DNA from: an uncultured Eubacteriales bacterium
Lineage (GTDB): Bacteria > Bacillota > Clostridia > Lachnospirales > Bianqueaceae
Assembly: GCA_902783575.1 (NCBI GenBank)
Contig: CACZRP010000054.1
Location: forward strand, 1-36,882
Direction of reading: 5' to 3'
Length of the DNA: 36,882 nt
The notes under the pieces were generated by a model. That model did no database searches. It worked only from the letters and a program-made list of their open reading frames with translations, and was not told where the DNA came from. Below, piece by piece: positions 8,155 to 16,962 of this stretch (positions are counted from its first letter, which is position 1; every line of letters begins with the position of its first letter). Both the position numbers and the translations under genes were made by a program.

Positions 8155-8838
8155 ATGGCTACCAAGGTACTGGTTGTGGATGATGAGAAGATCATTGTCA
8201 AGGGCATCAAATTCAGCCTCGAGCAGGATGGCATGGAAGTGGACGCGGCCTATGACGGTGAAGATGCTTTCCATATGATTGAAGAAGGGGATTATGATAT
8301 TGTTATCCTGGATGTGATGCTTCCCCGCATGGATGGAATCCAGGTCTGCCAGCAGGTGCGTGAGTTTTCTCAGGTGCCGATCCTTATGCTGACCGCCAAG
8401 GGCGAAGATATGGATAAGATTCTGGGCCTGGAATACGGCGCAGATGATTATATGACCAAACCCTTTAATATTCTGGAGCTGAAGGCCAGAATCAAAGCCA
8501 TTCTCAGGAGATCCCACTCCAACGAATCCCGCGGAGACAACATGGTGGAATACCATGATCTGAGAATTGATTTTGACAGCCGCAGAGTCTTTATCAAGGG
8601 CAATGAAACCAATCTGACCGCCAAGGAATTTGATCTGCTGGAGCTTTTGTCGAAAAATGCCGGCAAGGTTTACAGCCGGGAGAAGCTGCTGGAGATTGTC
8701 TGGGGAGCCGCTTATCCCGGTGATGTGAGAACCGTGGATGTGCATGTGCGGAGACTTCGCGAGAAGATCGAACCGAACCCGGGGGATCCTCTGTATATTC
8801 AGACCAAATGGGGCGTCGGATATTTCTTTAAAGCATAA
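8155..8838 (+). CDS. OmpR/PhoB-family response regulator
   Basis: The product has 227 residues. The receiver domain shows the acidic pair D9-D10, the phospho-acceptor D53 (ILDVMLP) and the TKPF lysine motif near residue 103. A winged-helix DNA-binding domain follows at about 130-226 with LTAKEFDLLELL and RTVDVHVRRLREKI. The ATG at 8155 is preceded by AGGAGG at 8145-8150; an upstream in-frame GTG at 8128 overlaps the end of comEA and has no such site. It resembles the WalR/ResD/MtrA group. The cognate kinase begins 17 bp downstream. Target genes are unknown. Confidence 0.95.
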   Translation: MATKVLVVDDEKIIVKGIKFSLEQDGMEVDAAYDGEDAFHMIEEGDYDIVILDVMLPRMDGIQVCQQVREFSQVPILMLTAKGEDMDKILGLEYGADDYMTKPFNILELKARIKAILRRSHSNESRGDNMVEYHDLRIDFDSRRVFIKGNETNLTAKEFDLLELLSKNAGKVYSREKLLEIVWGAAYPGDVRTVDVHVRRLREKIEPNPGDPLYIQTKWGVGYFFKA

Positions 8839-8855
8839 TTACAGGCGGAAACCAT

Positions 8856-10328
8856 ATGTTCAAATTGGAACTTAAAGGCAGTTTCAGCAAACTGGTCCAC
8901 ACCATCAAGGTACCGATGTTCCTGGGGATCGCCTTGCTATACTGCCTTTCTTCAATTCTCCTGAGTGAGTATTTCTTTACCATCTGGAACGATTACTGGA
9001 TCAGTCAGCGCATCACCGAAGCCAACCGTTTTATCAGCTATCTGGCCGGGGAAATATCCTCCGGCGAAACGGACAGCGGCGAAAACTCTCTGATTCTCAC
9101 CAACCGGTTCCAGAATATGTCCCGGATGTACAGCTACATGCGGGTGCTGATTCTGGATTCCAACGCGAAGGTGATTCAGGATACCACTCAGTCGAGAATC
9201 GGACGTTATATCATCAATGATGAAGTCATCGCTGCCATGAGCGGCCAGACGGTTCAGGGAGGCGATGACCTGGTTCACCGCATCGCGGTGCCCATCAAGT
9301 CCAAAGCCGATGTCAATACGGTGCAGGGCGTGATCTATGCCTTCGCCAGCATGGAAACGGTTCAGCGCTCCCTGGAGGTGGGCAGGACCCGGATCATCCT
9401 GGTACTGATGCTGGTTTCCATGGTTACCATGGCTCTGATTTACCTGCTGATCTACTGGTTAATGCGACCACTGAAGAAGATCATAGTCTGGCTCCGGGAC
9501 CTCAAGAATCAGGAAATCGACGTGGAGGACCTGGGAGGGCCACGTTTCAAGTCGAAAAATGAGTTTTCTACGATTGTGGATGAGGTCGAAGACGTGACCC
9601 ACGATCTTCTCAGTCTCGACCGCTCGAGAAAGGAATTCGTTTCCAACGTTTCCCATGAGCTGAAGACCCCCCTCAGTTCCATCAAGGTGCTCACGGAATC
9701 CCTGCTGCTGCAGGACAGTGTGCCGGAAGAGCTGTATAAGGACTTTCTGCAGGACATCAACAGTGAGATAGACCGAATGAACGGCATTGTCAGCGACCTT
9801 CTGACCCTGGTGAGGCTGGAGGAGGGAGAAAACGTCCTGAATCTGTCCACTTTTTCTGTGGGTGACATGGCCGAGGATATTATCAAACGCCTGAATCCGC
9901 TGGCCGATCAGAAAAACGTTCACCTGCTGGTGGAGGAAGTGCATCCCGCCATGATCGAGGCAGATGAAACCAAGATGACGCTGGCTCTGACGAATCTGAT
10001 CCAGAACGGCATCAAATACAACAAGGATGGCGGCCAGGTAAAGATCCGGATCGACAGCAACCAGGTCTATGCCCTGATCGTAGTTTCCGACACGGGAATC
10101 GGTATCGACGAAAAGAACTATGACAAGCTGTTTCAGAGATTCTACCGGGTGGATAAAGCCCGGGACCGCGGCGCCGGAGGCACCGGCCTCGGTCTGGCCA
10201 TTGTGAAGCAGATCGTTACCCTGCATAAGGGAACTATCACCGTTTCCAGCGTGCCGGGTGAGGGCAGCAGCTTTTCCATCAAGATGCCGCTGGTACAGAC
10301 AGCGGATTCGGAAGAAGAAGAGGAATAA
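8856..10328 (+). CDS. Membrane sensor histidine kinase with HAMP domain
   Basis: The 490-residue kinase has membrane helices at about 19-41 and 179-201 enclosing an extracellular sensor of about 135 residues, then a HAMP domain (about 203-255). There is no cytoplasmic PAS domain, unlike WalK. The H box FVSNVSHELKTPL holds the phospho-accepting H267. The ATPase domain has the N box (TNLIQNGIKYN), DTGIGI and GTGLGLAI. The C-terminus is a run of Glu. It should phosphorylate the regulator encoded just upstream. The sensor ligand is unknown. Its stop is only 4 bp from the GerMN lipoprotein start, suggesting the lipoprotein belongs to the same signalling unit. Confidence 0.95.
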   Translation: MFKLELKGSFSKLVHTIKVPMFLGIALLYCLSSILLSEYFFTIWNDYWISQRITEANRFISYLAGEISSGETDSGENSLILTNRFQNMSRMYSYMRVLILDSNAKVIQDTTQSRIGRYIINDEVIAAMSGQTVQGGDDLVHRIAVPIKSKADVNTVQGVIYAFASMETVQRSLEVGRTRIILVLMLVSMVTMALIYLLIYWLMRPLKKIIVWLRDLKNQEIDVEDLGGPRFKSKNEFSTIVDEVEDVTHDLLSLDRSRKEFVSNVSHELKTPLSSIKVLTESLLLQDSVPEELYKDFLQDINSEIDRMNGIVSDLLTLVRLEEGENVLNLSTFSVGDMAEDIIKRLNPLADQKNVHLLVEEVHPAMIEADETKMTLALTNLIQNGIKYNKDGGQVKIRIDSNQVYALIVVSDTGIGIDEKNYDKLFQRFYRVDKARDRGAGGTGLGLAIVKQIVTLHKGTITVSSVPGEGSSFSIKMPLVQTADSEEEEE

Positions 10329-10332
10329 GAAT

Positions 10333-11355
10333 ATGAAAAAGAAAAGCTTAATGATTCTTCCGATTCTTCTGCTGCTGGTGCTTTGCATGGCACTTTTCGG
10401 CTGCTCTTCCGACGGGCAGGAAACCGATGGTTCTATATCGGACGGTTCTACGGTTTCCGATAATTCCACTCAGAAGGTGACCCTGTATTACACCGATGCC
10501 GACGGCGGCAGCCTGACCGCGTATCCGTTGGAGCTTCAGTTTGGTGAAGAATCAACCCTCAAATACAAGGTCGATACTCTGATCAACCTTCTTTCTGATC
10601 CCTCTCTGCTGCCGGATACGAATGCCAGCCTGGTTTCCCTCCTTCCCAAGGGAATCGTTCTTCATGTGGTCCTGGAAACGGATTATAACGGGCAGGACAC
10701 CGCTGAAAGCGCCAATACCATCCGAGTGGAGTTTTCCAGCCGCTATCCCTCCCTGTCAGCCGCAGAGAAGCTGATGATCCGTACCGGGCTTTCCCAGTCC
10801 CTGTTCTCCCTGCCAGGGATTAACAGGGTGGATCTCTGTATGGCTCAGGGAGAGGAGGTTGTGGCCTTCGATCAGATTCTGTCTACGGACCGGATGATTA
10901 TCAATCAGTATGACGAGGGCTTTTACCGTGACGAGCTGAAGGTGGTCCTCTATTTTGCCGGCAGTGATGGACAATATCTGGTGCCGGAGGAGAGAGTGAT
11001 CCGTCTGGGTATGACAGAATCCCTTTCCATGGGTATTGTGCGTTCTCTGATCGAGGGGCCTCAGACCGCCGGTCTGCAGAAGACTCTTCCCGAAGGTACG
11101 AAAATCAACGACATCAGTGTGGAAGAGGGCGTCTGCTATATCGATCTGAACGCCACCTTCCAGATGAACCATGGCGGTGGTGAAACAGCGGAAAAGCTGA
11201 CCATCTATTCGCTGGTGAATTCTCTGGGACGAGTGAATGGAATTGATTATGTTCAGATTCTGATCGACGGTAAGAAAGTCCCTGTCTATAAATCCTATGT
11301 GGAAATCGACCGTTTTCTGGAACCGGACAGCAGCATTGTTCAACCGGCCCCTTAA
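10333..11355 (+). CDS. Lipoprotein with tandem GerMN domains
   Basis: The product has 340 residues. A lipoprotein signal peptide (MKKK, then a hydrophobic stretch) ends in a lipobox at LFG-C24. Two GerMN domains follow: about 48-190 (starting TLYYTDADG) and about 208-325 (starting VVLYFAGSDG, with VRSLIEGP and INDISVEEGVCYIDLN). GerMN domains occur in Bacillus GerM, a spore-assembly lipoprotein, and in actinobacterial LpqB, encoded after the MtrA-MtrB two-component pair. The position right after a kinase matches the LpqB arrangement, so an envelope-side modulator of the kinase is one inference; a GerM role is the alternative. The ATG at 10333 is chosen because it begins the signal peptide. 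Confidence 0.88.
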   Translation: MKKKSLMILPILLLLVLCMALFGCSSDGQETDGSISDGSTVSDNSTQKVTLYYTDADGGSLTAYPLELQFGEESTLKYKVDTLINLLSDPSLLPDTNASLVSLLPKGIVLHVVLETDYNGQDTAESANTIRVEFSSRYPSLSAAEKLMIRTGLSQSLFSLPGINRVDLCMAQGEEVVAFDQILSTDRMIINQYDEGFYRDELKVVLYFAGSDGQYLVPEERVIRLGMTESLSMGIVRSLIEGPQTAGLQKTLPEGTKINDISVEEGVCYIDLNATFQMNHGGGETAEKLTIYSLVNSLGRVNGIDYVQILIDGKKVPVYKSYVEIDRFLEPDSSIVQPAP

Positions 11356-11383
11356 GGATACTTACTGAGGCGGAGGAAAGATT

Positions 11384-13561
11384 TTGAGAAGCAGGCCATT
11401 GATACCGGTATGTACAGCATACATGGCCTGCCTGATACTGATACTTCAGATCATTCCCTCTCTGGGAGAAAGAATATTTGGCTATCATGAGGCTCAGATG
11501 GAAGCCCAAAGCTGGATGGAGCGGAGCCGGGGACTGTTTGTCCGGGTATCCCGGATCGACAGCCAGGAGGACTCGCTGATTCTTCGTGCCAGGCTTCTGT
11601 CTCCGGAGGGAATGGAAACCGGATGGTATATCCGAATCCTGGTGTACGGATCTGAAGATCAAACAAAGTTCAGAGAAGGAGATATTCTCAAAGTATCAGG
11701 CAGACTGAAGCTGCCTGAAAAACCGGCCAATCCGGGACAATGGGACGAAGAAACCTTTCTCAAATCTCAGGAGTTTCTAGCCACTCTTACTTCCTCCGAC
11801 ATTCTTCTTTTACAAGAGCATCACTGGTGGAATCCGGCTCCTCTCATCGGCGGTATACGCCGATTCCTGTCGGATACCATCGACAGCCTGTTCAGGGAGC
11901 CTTTCCGCAGCATCTATAAGGCTATGCTGCTGGGGGAGAAGTCCTCTTTGAGCACGGAAATCAAGGATCTGTTCTCCAGAGCCGGCATATCCCATATAGC
12001 GGCTATTTCGGGCCTTCATCTGACAATTCTGATCGGAAGTCTGGAACGATGGCTCAGCGGCAAAATGGGGCACCGGAGGGCCTTTCCTCTCCTCATGCTG
12101 ATGCTCTGGCTTTATGTCTGGCTGACCGGATTCTCCATAGCCACTATACGCGCGGCCCTGATGTTTTCCTATCAGACCGCGGCGAGGCTGCTGGACCGCG
12201 ATCCTGATGACAAAACAGCCCTGTTTCTGGCAGCCATGATTCAGCTTCTTCTGAAACCTCTGTCCGTGCTGGGAGCCGCTTTCTGGCTCACCTACGGCGC
12301 GGTGGCAGGAATCTGGGCAGGAAGAAGCTTTGCCCTGCAGTTCTTTTTCCTGCCCCGGTCCCTGCGGGAAAAAATAGCCGGCGGACTGGGCGTGTCCCTG
12401 GTGACATTGCCGGTCAGCCTCTGGTTCTTTTCCGGAGCCTCTGTGGGGTCCTTTTTTCTGAATCTTCTAGTGGTTCCCCTGGTACGATATATTCTGATCC
12501 TGGGTGTCGCCTCGGTGGCGCTGGGCAGCGTCCTGCCCTGGGCGGGACAGCTTCTGGCCCGGCTGGGTTCAGCTGTTCTGAACTTCACCCTTTGGGTGAG
12601 CAGCAAATCCACCGAGCTTCCGTGGCTCACCTTTCAGGGTAAGCCTGCCGTTCTTCAAATGGCAGCGTTTTTCGGCATTGTGGGCTTCCTTCTCTGGGCC
12701 TGGAAATCCCCGAAGCAGAGGAGGCTGCCCCTGTACCTGATCTCACTGGCGATGAGTCTGGCCCTGATCTTTTATCCAGCTTCAAGAAGAGTCATTTTTC
12801 TCAGTGTGGGACAGGGAGACTGCAGCATCATTGAGTGGGATGGCACAGTGATTCTTGTGGACGCTGGCCCTTCCTGCTCCACGGTCATTCAGCCCTATCT
12901 GGAGAGCCGGGGAATTCACCGTATCGACGCAGCCATTCTGTCACATCCGGATATGGATCATATGGAGGGTCTTCTGACCCTGTCCGAGAGCGGATTGCCC
13001 ATCGACCTGCTGCTGGAATCTTCTGCCGCTTCCAATGATACAAAGGAGCGGAGACGGCTGGAGGAATCCGTTGTGAATCACGGAGGCAGCGTTGTCCGGG
13101 CCGGGAGGGGCGACGAACTGGTGCTGGAAAAAGGAGGAACAGATATCCGGATTCTCTGTCTGTCTCCCGGATCCGAACAGGGCACCGTCAATGAGGATTC
13201 CCTCGTCACGCTGATCCGGCTTTCCCATCTCCAGCTGCTTTATATGGGAGACGCGGGCACGCAGACAGAGCAGCAGCTCGAGCTGGATGAGATTGATCAT
13301 CAGATTCCGCTGATATTAAAGGCTGGCCACCATGGTTCCATGTATTCATCTTCCGAATGGCTGCTGGACCGGGCTGAGCCGGATCTGACCGTGATCAGCT
13401 GCGGAGAGAACAACAGCTACGGACATCCCCACAAGGCCATGCTGGAGAGACTGGAGGAGAGAAACTGCCCCTATCAGGTCACTGCGTGGAACGGAGCTGT
13501 ATGGATCGATCAGTTTTTAGGACATGAAATATACTGGCATATGTTTGAGGATCATTCATGA
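11384..13561 (+). CDS. comEC: ComEC/Rec2 competence DNA-uptake channel protein
   Basis: The 725-residue protein begins at a TTG with GGAGGA (11372-11377) 6 nt before it; the next Met, 13 residues in, has no ribosome binding site. An N-terminal membrane part with an outer domain (DUF4131-like) is followed by the competence domain with AGISHIAAISGLHLTIL, then further helices. The C-terminal metallo-beta-lactamase-like domain has VGQGDCSII near residue 475, SHPDMDH near 520 and KAGHHGS near 645. ComEC carries single-stranded DNA across the membrane, and the lactamase-like domain is proposed to degrade the other strand. The TGA overlaps the holA ATG by 4 bp. Confidence 0.95.
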   Translation: MRSRPLIPVCTAYMACLILILQIIPSLGERIFGYHEAQMEAQSWMERSRGLFVRVSRIDSQEDSLILRARLLSPEGMETGWYIRILVYGSEDQTKFREGDILKVSGRLKLPEKPANPGQWDEETFLKSQEFLATLTSSDILLLQEHHWWNPAPLIGGIRRFLSDTIDSLFREPFRSIYKAMLLGEKSSLSTEIKDLFSRAGISHIAAISGLHLTILIGSLERWLSGKMGHRRAFPLLMLMLWLYVWLTGFSIATIRAALMFSYQTAARLLDRDPDDKTALFLAAMIQLLLKPLSVLGAAFWLTYGAVAGIWAGRSFALQFFFLPRSLREKIAGGLGVSLVTLPVSLWFFSGASVGSFFLNLLVVPLVRYILILGVASVALGSVLPWAGQLLARLGSAVLNFTLWVSSKSTELPWLTFQGKPAVLQMAAFFGIVGFLLWAWKSPKQRRLPLYLISLAMSLALIFYPASRRVIFLSVGQGDCSIIEWDGTVILVDAGPSCSTVIQPYLESRGIHRIDAAILSHPDMDHMEGLLTLSESGLPIDLLLESSAASNDTKERRRLEESVVNHGGSVVRAGRGDELVLEKGGTDIRILCLSPGSEQGTVNEDSLVTLIRLSHLQLLYMGDAGTQTEQQLELDEIDHQIPLILKAGHHGSMYSSSEWLLDRAEPDLTVISCGENNSYGHPHKAMLERLEERNCPYQVTAWNGAVWIDQFLGHEIYWHMFEDHS

Positions 13562-14550
13562 AAAGTTTGAAGGAACAGATCAGAGACGGCGAGTTTTCGA
13601 AGCTGTATCTCTTTTATGGCGATGAACCTTATCTGATCAGGCTGAACTCCGGAAGGATCAAAAAGGCGCTGATGACGGAGGAGGACGAAATGATGAATTT
13701 CGATCTCTTCCGTGAAAACATCGATACGGAAGCCCTGAAAATCAGTCTCGAAACCCTTCCCTTTATGTGTGAACGGAGACTGGTATTTGTCGAAAACTCC
13801 GGCGCCTTCACTTCCAAGGCACCCGAATCCCTGACCAGGGAACTGGAGCATGCGGCCGAGTCGCTGCCGGATACCACCACCGTGGTGTTTATGGAAAAGG
13901 ATGTAGACAAACGGTCCCGAATGTTTAAGGCGGCCCAGAAGTACGGCCAGGTGCTGGAAATGAACCATCCGGGAGAGCAGGAGCTGGGAATCTGGATTTC
14001 TCAGGAATTCCGGCGCAGAAATGTCCGGATTGATCAGAATAACATTTCCTATTTCCTTTCTCTGACCGGAGGAAATATGGAAAATATCCTCTCTGAAATC
14101 CAGAAGCTGGCGGGATATGTGAAGGAGAAGGGCGTGGTTGCCCGGGAGGATATTGACCTTCTGGTTACCCCTTCCGTCGAAACCAAAATCTTCCGGCTGA
14201 CGGACCATCTGGGCAGCGGGCGGCAGGACCAGGCATATCTGGCTTATCAGGAACTGCTGAGGCAGAATGAGAAGCCCGAGATGATCTTCTATATGATCTG
14301 CCGTCAGTTTCATTTACTCTACCGGACCTCCCTGATGGAGAGAGAATCCGCGGACACCGTGGCCGCGGAGCTGAAGCTGAGGCCCTTTGTGGCTAGGGAA
14401 TACAAAAGGCAGGCGGGAATGTTCGGCAGGGAGCGGCTCCTGAAGCTGGTGAAGAAACTCTATCAGTTTGATCTTGGTTTCAAAACCGGCGAAATTACCG
14501 TTCAGGAGGCGCTGGATCTGGTGCTTCTCAGATATGCCAGCCTGAAATAA
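13558..14550 (+). CDS. holA: DNA polymerase III subunit delta
   Basis: This 330-residue clamp-loader delta subunit opens the beta sliding clamp during replication. Typical features are the N-terminal LYLFYGDEPYLI segment, the central LGIWISQEFRRRN region, the SLTGGNMENILSEIQKLAGY stretch and the C-terminal helical collar domain (QAYLAYQELLRQNEKPEMIFYMI). It overlaps comEC by 4 bp (ATGA), so it is translated with the competence operon; the comEC-holA link is common in Firmicutes. No terminator is seen after it before the rpsT promoter. Confidence 0.96.
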   Translation: MKSLKEQIRDGEFSKLYLFYGDEPYLIRLNSGRIKKALMTEEDEMMNFDLFRENIDTEALKISLETLPFMCERRLVFVENSGAFTSKAPESLTRELEHAAESLPDTTTVVFMEKDVDKRSRMFKAAQKYGQVLEMNHPGEQELGIWISQEFRRRNVRIDQNNISYFLSLTGGNMENILSEIQKLAGYVKEKGVVAREDIDLLVTPSVETKIFRLTDHLGSGRQDQAYLAYQELLRQNEKPEMIFYMICRQFHLLYRTSLMERESADTVAAELKLRPFVAREYKRQAGMFGRERLLKLVKKLYQFDLGFKTGEITVQEALDLVLLRYASLK

Positions 14551-14576
14551 ACTGAGAAAAATTCCTTATATTTTGA

Positions 14577-14605
14577 TTGACATCAGAGGGATTCTTTAGT
14601 ATAAT
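14577..14605 (+). promoter_or_regulatory. Promoter of rpsT
   Basis: A perfect -35 TTGACA (14577-14582) and a perfect -10 TATAAT (14600-14605) are separated by 17 bp. Transcription would begin near 14612 and give an 80-nt leader. The leader contains a short hairpin, GCAGC/GCTGC (14648-14660), ahead of the AGGAGG at 14675-14680. Confidence 0.92.
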
Positions 14606-14691
14606 ATCCTGCGTGTCTTAGTCTGTCCATTCTATTTTTACTTCGGAGCAGCACGGCTGCCATTTAGAAATCTCAGGAGGTTTGTACCAAC

Positions 14692-14955
14692 ATGGCGAAC
14701 ATTAAATCTGCCAAAAAACGTGTTAAAGTGATCCGCACCAAAACACTTCGCAACAAAATGATCAAATCCAGCGTCAAGACTGCAATCCGCAAGGTCCTTG
14801 CCGCTGTTGAAGCTAAAGACCAGACAGCTGCCAAGGCTGCTCTTGTCAGCGCGGTATCCACCATCGATAAGGCGAAAACCAAGGGCGTTCTTCATAAGAA
14901 CAACGCTTCCCGTAAAGTTTCCCGTCTTCAGAAGATGGTCAACAATATTGGCTGA
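14692..14955 (+). CDS. rpsT: 30S ribosomal protein S20
   Basis: The 87-residue, Lys/Arg/Ala-rich protein starts MANIKSAKKRVKV and has the conserved NKMIKSSVKTAIRK and NNASRKVSRLQ segments of S20, a primary 16S rRNA-binding protein. The AGGAGG lies 11 nt before the ATG, slightly long. It has its own consensus promoter and is followed by a terminator. In Bacillus the genes gpr and spoIIP lie between rpsT and lepA; here lepA follows directly. Confidence 0.98.
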   Translation: MANIKSAKKRVKVIRTKTLRNKMIKSSVKTAIRKVLAAVEAKDQTAAKAALVSAVSTIDKAKTKGVLHKNNASRKVSRLQKMVNNIG

Positions 14956-14989
14956 TTTCTAACAGTTATTGTAAAAGTAGATTGGAAAG

Positions 14990-15029
14990 CACCCTCAAGC
15001 ATATACACATTAGCTTAAGGGTGTTTTTT
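14990..15029 (+). terminator. Intrinsic terminator after rpsT
   Basis: The stem CACCCTCAAGC (14990-15000) pairs with GCTTAAGGGTG (15013-15023) with a single mismatch, and is followed by a run of T. lepA starts only 39 nt beyond it and I see no clear promoter between, so some read-through is likely. Confidence 0.82.
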
Positions 15030-15067
15030 CTTAAACAATGATCCCTATTTTTCGGAAAGGAGGGTCT

Positions 15068-16882
15068 ATGTCAGATCCCAGGAAAATCAGGAATTTCTGT
15101 ATAATTGCCCATATTGATCACGGCAAATCCACTCTGGCCGACAGAATTATCCAGAAAACCGGTCTCCTCACAGAACGTGAGATGCAGGATCAGGTACTGG
15201 ACAACATGGATCTGGAGCGGGAGAGAGGCATTACCATCAAGGCTCAGGCTGTCCGACTGGTTTATCACGCCTCCGATGGTGAAGAATATATTTTCAACCT
15301 GATTGATACTCCCGGTCACGTGGATTTCAATTATGAGGTTTCCCGTTCTCTGGCCGCCTGTGAGGGCGCTGTGCTGGTGGTGGATGCTTCCCAGGGAGTG
15401 GAGGCCCAGACGCTGGCCAATGTTTATCTGGCGCTGGAGCATGATCTGGAGATTCTTCCTGTGATCAATAAGATAGATCTTCCTGCCGCCGAGCCTGAGC
15501 GTGTGAGAACGGAGATAGAAGATATTATCGGTCTGGACGCCTCCGACGCCCCTCTGATCTCTGCCAAAACCGGCATCAATATCGAAGAGGTTCTGGAACA
15601 GATTGTTCAGAAGATCCCGGCTCCGGAAGGTGATCCCGCCGCGCCCCTGAAGGCGCTGATTTTCGACTCTCTCTACGATTCCTACCGTGGCGTCATCGTA
15701 TTCTGCCGCGTGATGGATGGTGAAATGCGCCGCGGCGTCCGGGTACGCATGATGGCGGCCGGTGCGGAATACGATGTGGTGGAAGTGGGCTACATGGGTG
15801 CAGGCACCCTGATTCCCTCCGAGACCCTCGGTGTGGGAGAGGTGGGCTATTTTACTGCCAGCATCAAGGATGTCAGCAATACCCGGGTAGGTGATACGGT
15901 AACGGAAGCCGCCAGACCCGCGAGTGAGGCTCTGCCGGGCTATAAAAAAGTGCTTCCCATGGTGTACTGCGGCATGTATCCTGCGGACGGCGCCAAATAT
16001 CCGGATCTGAGGGATGCCCTGGAAAAACTGAAGCTCAATGATGCTTCCCTGTTCTATGAGCCGGAGACCTCCGCTGCCCTGGGATTCGGTTTCCGCTGCG
16101 GCTTTCTTGGTCTGCTGCATATGGAAATCATTGAAGAAAGACTGGAGAGAGAATTCAATCTGGATCTGGTCACCACAGCGCCGGGCGTTATCTATAAGGT
16201 CCACAAGACCAACGGCGATCTGATTATGCTTTCCAATCCTTCCAACCTGCCGGATGCCGCTGAAATTGACTATATGGAGGAGCCCATTGTCAATGCCGAG
16301 ATCATGATCCCCACCGAGTATATCGGAGCGATTATGGATCTCTGCCAGGACCGCCGCGGCGTTTATCAGAGCATTCAGTATATCGAAGATACCAGAGCGA
16401 TGCTGAATTATCATCTGCCTCTGAATGAGATCATCTACGACTTCTTTGATGCCCTGAAAAGCCGCAGCCGGGGCTATGCCTCCTTCGACTATGAGCTTCT
16501 CGGCTATGAACGTTCCGATCTTGTGCGGCTGGATATGCTGATCAACAAGGAAATGGTGGATGCTCTTTCCTTTATTGTTCACACCTCAAAGGCCTATGAG
16601 CAGGGCCGCCGGATGGCGGAGAAGCTGAAGGATGAAATTCCGAGACATCTGTTTGAAATTCCCATCCAGGCTGCCATCGGCGGAAAGGTCATCGCCAGGG
16701 AGACGGTGAAAGCCATGCGCAAGGATGTGCTTGCCAAATGCTATGGCGGTGATATTACCCGTAAGAAAAAGCTGCTGGAGAAGCAGAAAGAGGGTAAGAA
16801 GCGGATGCGCCAGGTGGGTAATGTGGAAATTCCCCAGAGCGCCTTTATGGCTGTGCTTAAGTATGATGATGAAAAAGGTTAA
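15068..16882 (+). CDS. lepA: Elongation factor 4 (LepA), ribosomal GTPase
   Basis: The 604 residues match the family length. G motifs are [28 protein letters not shown] and NKIDLP. The LepA-specific C-terminal domain is present, with [22 protein letters not shown] and [12 protein letters not shown]4 acts on the ribosome, reported to back-translocate stalled complexes or to help initiation and 30S biogenesis. The start at 15068 is taken because AAAGGAGG lies directly before it and the protein then begins at the usual place; an in-frame ATG at 15038 adds ten unlike residues. A bidirectional terminator follows. The usual neighbour hemW is absent. Confidence 0.97.
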   Translation: MSDPRKIRNFCIIAHIDHGKSTLADRIIQKTGLLTEREMQDQVLDNMDLERERGITIKAQAVRLVYHASDGEEYIFNLIDTPGHVDFNYEVSRSLAACEGAVLVVDASQGVEAQTLANVYLALEHDLEILPVINKIDLPAAEPERVRTEIEDIIGLDASDAPLISAKTGINIEEVLEQIVQKIPAPEGDPAAPLKALIFDSLYDSYRGVIVFCRVMDGEMRRGVRVRMMAAGAEYDVVEVGYMGAGTLIPSETLGVGEVGYFTASIKDVSNTRVGDTVTEAARPASEALPGYKKVLPMVYCGMYPADGAKYPDLRDALEKLKLNDASLFYEPETSAALGFGFRCGFLGLLHMEIIEERLEREFNLDLVTTAPGVIYKVHKTNGDLIMLSNPSNLPDAAEIDYMEEPIVNAEIMIPTEYIGAIMDLCQDRRGVYQSIQYIEDTRAMLNYHLPLNEIIYDFFDALKSRSRGYASFDYELLGYERSDLVRLDMLINKEMVDALSFIVHTSKAYEQGRRMAEKLKDEIPRHLFEIPIQAAIGGKVIARETVKAMRKDVLAKCYGGDITRKKKLLEKQKEGKKRMRQVGNVEIPQSAFMAVLKYDDEKG

Positions 16883-16924
16883 AAAAAGGAGTCCTATCTG
16901 TCTGCTGACGGATAGGACTCTTTG
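16881..16924. terminator. Bidirectional terminator between lepA and lgt
   Basis: GAGTCCTATC (16889-16898) pairs perfectly with GATAGGACTC (16911-16920) over a 12-nt loop. A run of A precedes the stem, giving a U tract for lgt, and a T-rich stretch follows it for lepA. Confidence 0.88.
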
Positions 16925-16962
16925 TCTTTATGATCATTATCTGTCCGAGCCGGGGAAGGGGA

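Noticed and set aside
15071-16582. A 503-codon open frame antisense to lepA
   Set aside because: It is a shadow of LepA without ribosome binding site or recognisable motif.
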